This document shows, piece after piece, positions 60,394 through 64,000 of a stretch of 64,000 bases of DNA. The stretch's first letter is position 1, and the number at the start of each line of letters is the position of its first letter. The position numbers and the translations under genes are program-made. Origin of the DNA: Pseudomonas asplenii (GTDB lineage Bacteria; Pseudomonadota; Gammaproteobacteria; Pseudomonadales; Pseudomonadaceae); the NCBI RefSeq assembly GCF_001293465.1, contig NZ_JSYZ01000023.1:84443-148442 (forward strand), in the 5' to 3' direction. The notes beneath the pieces were generated by a model, which saw only the letters and a list, made by a program, of their open reading frames with translations, searched no databases and was not told the origin of the DNA.

Positions 60394-61224
60394 ATGAACC
60401 GAACCAGCAGTATCCTGAATTTGGAAAGTGCCCGCTTCTATCACGAACTGGGCGAACTGGTCCTCAATGTAGGTCAGCAACACTTCGCCGAGGGTCTCTA
60501 TCGCCTGGTCACGCAACTGGTGCCGGTCAATGCGGTGGAGTTGAGCGAATGGACCGTCGACGACCGCCAGGGCCGTGTCGTCGACATCCGCCTGATGGGC
60601 GGGGCCGGCGAGCCGGAAGACATTCCGCCGCCGAGCAACGTCAGGCACCCGAGCGAACACCCGCTGAGCAAGGACATCCTCGAGATGGATCACCCCTTGC
60701 TGATCCAGGTGAACGCCAGGCCTGCCGTGGCCGGCAGACCGCGCAGCCATGCCGAGTACCACCAGTGCTGCCTGGTGTCGCTCAAGAGCAACCGCCGCAG
60801 CCTGATCTCGCTGTATCGCCCGCTGCACCAGAAGACCTTTTCCCTGACGGAACTGTCGTTCCTCAAGAGCCTCTCGGAAACGCTCCTGCCGCTGATCGAG
60901 CGCCATGCCCAGATCACCCGCCAGTCGCTCCAGAAGCTCGGGACCTGGCTGCCCAACCCGGCCGCGGAAAACGAACTGACGTCTCTGCAGCGTGACTTCA
61001 AGGAACGCCTGGCGCTGTGCGACATCACCCTGTCGGTCCGCGAGCAGGAGGTCTGCCTGGGCCTGCTCAACGGCGGCACCGTGCCGGAGATGGCCGAAAA
61101 GCTGTGCGTCAAGAACAGCTCCATCGAAACCTATCTCAAGCGCGCTGCCGCCAAGCTGGGGGTCAGTGGCCGGCATGGGCTGGCCAAATGGATGGTCGGT
61201 ACCCCGGTGCCCATGCAGGCCTGA
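60394..61224 (+). CDS. LuxR-type orphan regulator, paralogue of the gene at 52627
   Basis: The 276-residue protein has a C-terminal LuxR HTH (LSVREQEVCLGLLNGGTVPEM, then SSIETYLKRAAAKLGVSGRHGL, about 211-268). The N-terminus (NLESARFYHELGELVLNVG; LVPVNAVELSEWTVDDRQG) aligns along its length with the regulator at 52627, including ERHAQI and FSLTELSFLKSLSETLLPL, so it is a paralogue of the NRPS-flanking regulator. No autoinducer-binding signature is visible. The ATG at 60394 aligns with the paralogue's start. Downstream lies the small YodC-like gene, 72 bases away. Its targets are unknown; neighbouring aminotransferase and polyamine genes or the lipopeptide operon are candidates. Confidence 0.87.
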   Translation: MNRTSSILNLESARFYHELGELVLNVGQQHFAEGLYRLVTQLVPVNAVELSEWTVDDRQGRVVDIRLMGGAGEPEDIPPPSNVRHPSEHPLSKDILEMDHPLLIQVNARPAVAGRPRSHAEYHQCCLVSLKSNRRSLISLYRPLHQKTFSLTELSFLKSLSETLLPLIERHAQITRQSLQKLGTWLPNPAAENELTSLQRDFKERLALCDITLSVREQEVCLGLLNGGTVPEMAEKLCVKNSSIETYLKRAAAKLGVSGRHGLAKWMVGTPVPMQA

Positions 61225-61296
61225 CAGTCACCCTTGCGTTTACCCTGCCGCCGCTCTGCGCACTCGTGCAGGCGGGTCCTTACTGGAGCGACAACC

Positions 61297-61524
61297 ATGA
61301 GCAAGTTCGAGCCGGGCCAACACGTAAGACTGCGTTCGGGAGGGATCCGGATGGTGGTCAAGCAACCCGCCCAGGCCGGCCAGTTGCCGGACAGCACCCT
61401 GGTGCACTGCGAGTACCAGGCCAAGCACCGTACCGTGCAGGGCTTCTTCGCCGAGGCCAACCTGGTGCACGTCGGCACTGCGCCGCAGCGAAGGAGCGAC
61501 CCTCAGGAACGCCCCGAGTCCTGA
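61297..61524 (+). CDS. YodC-like small protein (DUF2158)
   Basis: The 75-residue protein has the DUF2158 pattern: an N-terminal FEPGQHVRLRSGGIRMVV segment (about 4-21), a C-x-Y in the middle (VHCEYQAKHRTVQGFF) and the terminal acidic strand. The first ATG in the longer frame (61234) would add a poor Arg/Cys-rich tail, whereas ATG 61297 has GGAG about 8 bases upstream and starts at the family motif. Role unknown. The last 12 residues are polar and outside the domain. Confidence 0.75.
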   Translation: MSKFEPGQHVRLRSGGIRMVVKQPAQAGQLPDSTLVHCEYQAKHRTVQGFFAEANLVHVGTAPQRRSDPQERPES

Positions 61525-61906
61525 ACCACCCGACCCGCCGCCTGGCGAGCTGCCACGGCGCCATCCGTCAATCATGATATCGTCACAATCCCCAGACACA
61601 ATGATCGCAGTCAAAGGGATTTGACCCATCTGCCGAAAGCCCGCTCCTGAACCAGGCGGGCTTTTCGCTTTTCATGCACCCGGAACACGGATGCCTCGGG
61701 CCGCAGCCCGGCGTCCTGTCCGTCAAGGGCCGTGCGCACCAACGAAAACCAGGGCGCGGCAGGCCTGCGTCACGCTGCGTCCAGGCTGCCCGCAGAGCCG
61801 TGCGAGTCACTCAATGGGCGAAATACACCCGATAACCTTTCGATATGAACCAACTAAGGGCACAATGCGCGTCCTTTTTTTGGCTAGCCCTGCCGGAGGC
61901 CTCGAA
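61525..61906. other. Intergenic region with a strong terminator
   Basis: The 382 bases contain an intrinsic terminator at 61636-61664 and then about 240 bases with no gene of their own. The frame of the decarboxylase is open from 61691, with in-frame ATGs at 61814 and 61865, but the family start is at 61907. The promoter of the polyamine genes should lie at about 61780-61890. Confidence 0.5.
61636..61664 (+). terminator. Intrinsic terminator
   Basis: AAAGCCCGC at 61636-61644 pairs with GCGGGCTTT at 61656-61664 around an 11-base loop, followed by TCGCTTTT. It lies 112 bases after the YodC-like stop and ends the luxR/yodC-like unit or a small untranslated RNA. Confidence 0.88.
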
Positions 61907-63004
61907 ATGATCAAGACGCCGTACTACCTCATCGACAAGCAGAAACTGCTGGTCAACCTGCAGAAGATCGCCTACGTGCGCGAACAGTCCGGGGCCAAGG
62001 CGCTCCTGGCGCTCAAGTGTTTCGCCACCTGGTCGGTGTTCGACCTCATGCAGCAATACATGGATGGCACGACGTCCTCGTCGCTCTACGAGCTCAAGCT
62101 CGGCCGCCAGAAGTTCGCCGGCGAAACCCATGCCTACAGCGTGGCCTGGGCCGATGACGAAATCGGCGAAATGCTGGAGAACTGCGACAAGATCATCTTC
62201 AACTCCATCGGCCAGTTGCAGCGCTTTGCCCAAGCCTCGGCGGGCAAGACCCGCGGTCTGCGGGTCAACCCGCAGGTGAGCAGCTCCGACTACCTGCTGG
62301 CCGACCCGGCCCGGCCGTTCAGCCGCCTGGGCGAATGGGACCCGGCGAAGATCGAGCAGGTCATCGGGCAGATCTCCGGCTTCATGTTCCACAACAACTG
62401 CGAGAACGGCGACTTCGGCCTGTTCGACCAGATGCTGGGCACCATCGAGGAACGCTTCGGCCACCTGCTGCACAAGGTCGAATGGGTCAGCCTGGGCGGC
62501 GGTATCCATTTCACCGGTGAAGGCTATGCCCTGGATGCGTTCTGCGCACGGCTCAAGGCGTTCTCGCAGAAGTACGGCGTACAGGTCTACCTGGAGCCGG
62601 GCGAAGCGGCGATCACCCAGAGCGCCTCGCTGGAAGTCACCGTGCTCGACACCCTCTACAACGGCAAGAACCTGGCGGTGGTCGACAGCTCGATCGAAGC
62701 GCACATGCTCGACCTGCTGATCTACCGCCTCAACGCCAAGATGGAGCCGAACGACGGCAGCCACACCTACATGGTCTGCGGCAAGTCCTGCCTGGCGGGT
62801 GACATCTTCGGCGAATACACCTTCGATCGGCCGCTGGCCATCGGCGATCGACTGTCGTTCATCGATGCGGCAGGCTACACAATGGTCAAGAAAAACTGGT
62901 TCAACGGCCTGAAAATGCCGTCCATCGTAGTGAAACAACTCGACGGTAGCGTCGAGACGGTTCGTGAGTTCAGCTACGACGATTACCTGTCCAGCCTCTC
63001 GTAA
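61907..63004 (+). CDS. nspC: Carboxynorspermidine/carboxyspermidine decarboxylase
   Basis: The 365-residue protein is of the fold-III, alanine racemase-like PLP decarboxylase family. The PLP lysine is Lys37 in LLALKCFATWSVF, the phosphate-binding glycine segment is VSLGGGIHFTGEGY, and the catalytic Cys-Asp stretch is CGKSCLAGDIFGEY near the C-terminus. It would decarboxylate carboxyspermidine or carboxynorspermidine to the polyamine in the cytosol. ATG 61907 has GGAGG 7 bases upstream and gives the family N-terminus IKTPYYLID. The next gene, for the dehydrogenase making its substrate, starts 20 bases later, so they form an operon. Sequence alone does not settle spermidine against norspermidine. 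Confidence 0.92.
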   Translation: MIKTPYYLIDKQKLLVNLQKIAYVREQSGAKALLALKCFATWSVFDLMQQYMDGTTSSSLYELKLGRQKFAGETHAYSVAWADDEIGEMLENCDKIIFNSIGQLQRFAQASAGKTRGLRVNPQVSSSDYLLADPARPFSRLGEWDPAKIEQVIGQISGFMFHNNCENGDFGLFDQMLGTIEERFGHLLHKVEWVSLGGGIHFTGEGYALDAFCARLKAFSQKYGVQVYLEPGEAAITQSASLEVTVLDTLYNGKNLAVVDSSIEAHMLDLLIYRLNAKMEPNDGSHTYMVCGKSCLAGDIFGEYTFDRPLAIGDRLSFIDAAGYTMVKKNWFNGLKMPSIVVKQLDGSVETVREFSYDDYLSSLS

Positions 63005-63024
63005 GCTGGCCGTCCCAAGGAGAA

Positions 63025-64000
63025 ATGAGCAAATTGAAGAAGAACGTACTTATCATTGGTGCAGGAGGTGTCGCCAAGGTGGTGGCCCACAAGTGCGCGC
63101 AGCACAACGATGAACTCGGTCGTATTGCTATCGCGTCGCGCAACATCTCCAAATGCCAGGCCATCATCGACAGCGTCAAAGCCAAGGGCAGCCTCAAGCA
63201 GCCCGCCGACATCAAGGCTTTTGCACTGAACGCACTGGACGTCGAAGCGACCAAGGCGCTGATCCGCGAGACCGAATCGCAGATCGTCATCAACGTCGGC
63301 TCCGCGTTCCTCAACATGTCGGTACTGCGTGCCTGCATCGATACCGGCGTGGCCTACCTCGACACCGCCATCCACGAAGAACCGGGCAAGGTCTGCGAGA
63401 CCCCGCCATGGTATGGCAACTACGAGTGGAAGCACCTCGAGGAATGCCAACAGAAGAATATCACCGCCATTCTCGGCGTAGGCTTCGACCCCGGTGTGGT
63501 CAACGCCTATGCGGCCCTGGCGCAGCAACAGTATTTCGACCGCATTGACTCGATCGACATTCTCGATGTCAACGCCGGTTCCCATGGCAAATATTTCGCC
63601 ACCAATTTCGATCCCGAGATCAATTTCCGCGAATTCACGGGACAGGTGTGGAGCTGGCAGAACAGCCAGTGGACCAGCAACACCATGTTCGAAGTCAAGC
63701 GCACCGACGACCTGCCGGTCGTGGGCTCGCAGAACCTGTACCTGACCGGCCACGATGAAGTGCACTCGCTGTCGAAGAACCTCGACGTGCCCAACGTGCG
63801 CTTCTGGATGAGCTTCGGCGAACACTACATCAACGTGTTCACCGTGCTGAAGAACCTCGGCCTGCTCTCCGAGAAGCCGGTCAAGACCGCCGAAGGCCTG
63901 GAAGTGGTGCCGCTGAAAGTGGTCAAGGCCGTGCTGCCCGACCCTGCCTCGCTGGCACCGGGCTACACCGGCAAGACCTGCATCGGCGACCTGGTCAAGG
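63025..64000 (+). CDS. Carboxy(nor)spermidine synthase, saccharopine dehydrogenase-like (partial)
   Basis: The first 325 residues are in the window and the gene runs off the right edge. The start is ATG 63025 with AAGGAG 2-3 bases before it. An N-terminal Rossmann NAD(P)-binding motif (VLIIGAGGVAKVVAHKCA, residues 8-25) is followed by the saccharopine dehydrogenase-family segments VINVGSAFLNMSVLRACIDTGVAYLDTA and ILGVGFDPGVVNAYAA. This family reductively couples aspartate 4-semialdehyde to putrescine or diaminopropane, giving carboxyspermidine or carboxynorspermidine. It lies in an operon with the decarboxylase. Full length in the family is about 400 residues, so only the end is missing. Confidence 0.9.
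   Translation, partial: MSKLKKNVLIIGAGGVAKVVAHKCAQHNDELGRIAIASRNISKCQAIIDSVKAKGSLKQPADIKAFALNALDVEATKALIRETESQIVINVGSAFLNMSVLRACIDTGVAYLDTAIHEEPGKVCETPPWYGNYEWKHLEECQQKNITAILGVGFDPGVVNAYAALAQQQYFDRIDSIDILDVNAGSHGKYFATNFDPEINFREFTGQVWSWQNSQWTSNTMFEVKRTDDLPVVGSQNLYLTGHDEVHSLSKNLDVPNVRFWMSFGEHYINVFTVLKNLGLLSEKPVKTAEGLEVVPLKVVKAVLPDPASLAPGYTGKTCIGDLVK

Noticed and set aside
61691..61906. Longer N-terminus for the decarboxylase
   Set aside because: The family begins at IKTPYYLID, and ATG 61907 has a good ribosome-binding site. The upstream part is Arg/Ala-rich and unlike the family.

Overview
The window looks like a chromosomal segment of a high-GC fluorescent or putida-type Pseudomonas. The evidence is REP-type repeats (GTGGGAGCCGGCTTGC-like cores), codon bias strong enough to leave multi-kilobase open frames antisense to the large genes, and a complete cyclic lipopeptide locus with the usual Pseudomonas layout: NRPS genes, MacA/MacB, an OprM-type outer-membrane factor, and orphan LuxR regulators at both ends.

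Layout. Positions 1-3751 are ordinary flanking genes: an azoreductase divergent from a LysR regulator, a small hypothetical gene in an AT-richer stretch, the remnant of a DUF481-type gene, and a YfcF-type glutathione transferase. Positions 3935-54872 are the lipopeptide locus. From left to right it holds a LuxR regulator (+), then macB, macA and three giant NRPS genes, all on the minus strand. Transcription therefore runs NRPS-A (2 modules, 52127-45726), NRPS-B (7 modules, 45277-22574), NRPS-C (4 modules plus tandem thioesterases, 22577-7881), macA, macB. A second LuxR gene and an OprM-type lipoprotein gene are divergent from NRPS-A.

Reading the A-domain pocket residues by eye gives 13 residues: Leu-Glu(Glx)-Leu-Val-Gln(Glx)-Ser-Val-Leu-Ser-Leu-Leu-Ser-Val/Ile. 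NRPS-A opens with a C-starter domain for fatty acylation. Dual C/E-type condensation domains follow residues 1-9 and 12, and LCL-type domains follow residues 10 and 11. The first part of this sequence resembles putisolvin (12 residues). The end, Ser-X-Leu-Ser-Val/Ile, resembles the five-residue lactone ring of entolysin (14 residues). The sequence therefore predicts a 13-residue member between these families that I cannot match from memory.

Positions 54911-64000 hold an accessory and metabolic region: a LysR regulator divergent from a VioC/AsnO-type Fe(II)/2-oxoglutarate amino-acid oxygenase; a third LuxR gene paralogous to the one at 3935; a class III aminotransferase of the 2,4-diaminobutyrate type; a fourth LuxR gene paralogous to the one at 52627; a small YodC-like protein; and a carboxynorspermidine/carboxyspermidine decarboxylase plus dehydrogenase pair, the latter cut by the window edge. 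The four LuxR proteins form two paralogous pairs and lack a recognisable autoinducer-binding domain. One member of each pair flanks the NRPS genes and the other sits in the accessory region, which suggests that regulatory wiring was duplicated from the lipopeptide locus. I saw no tRNA, rRNA, CRISPR array, insertion sequence or integrase gene.
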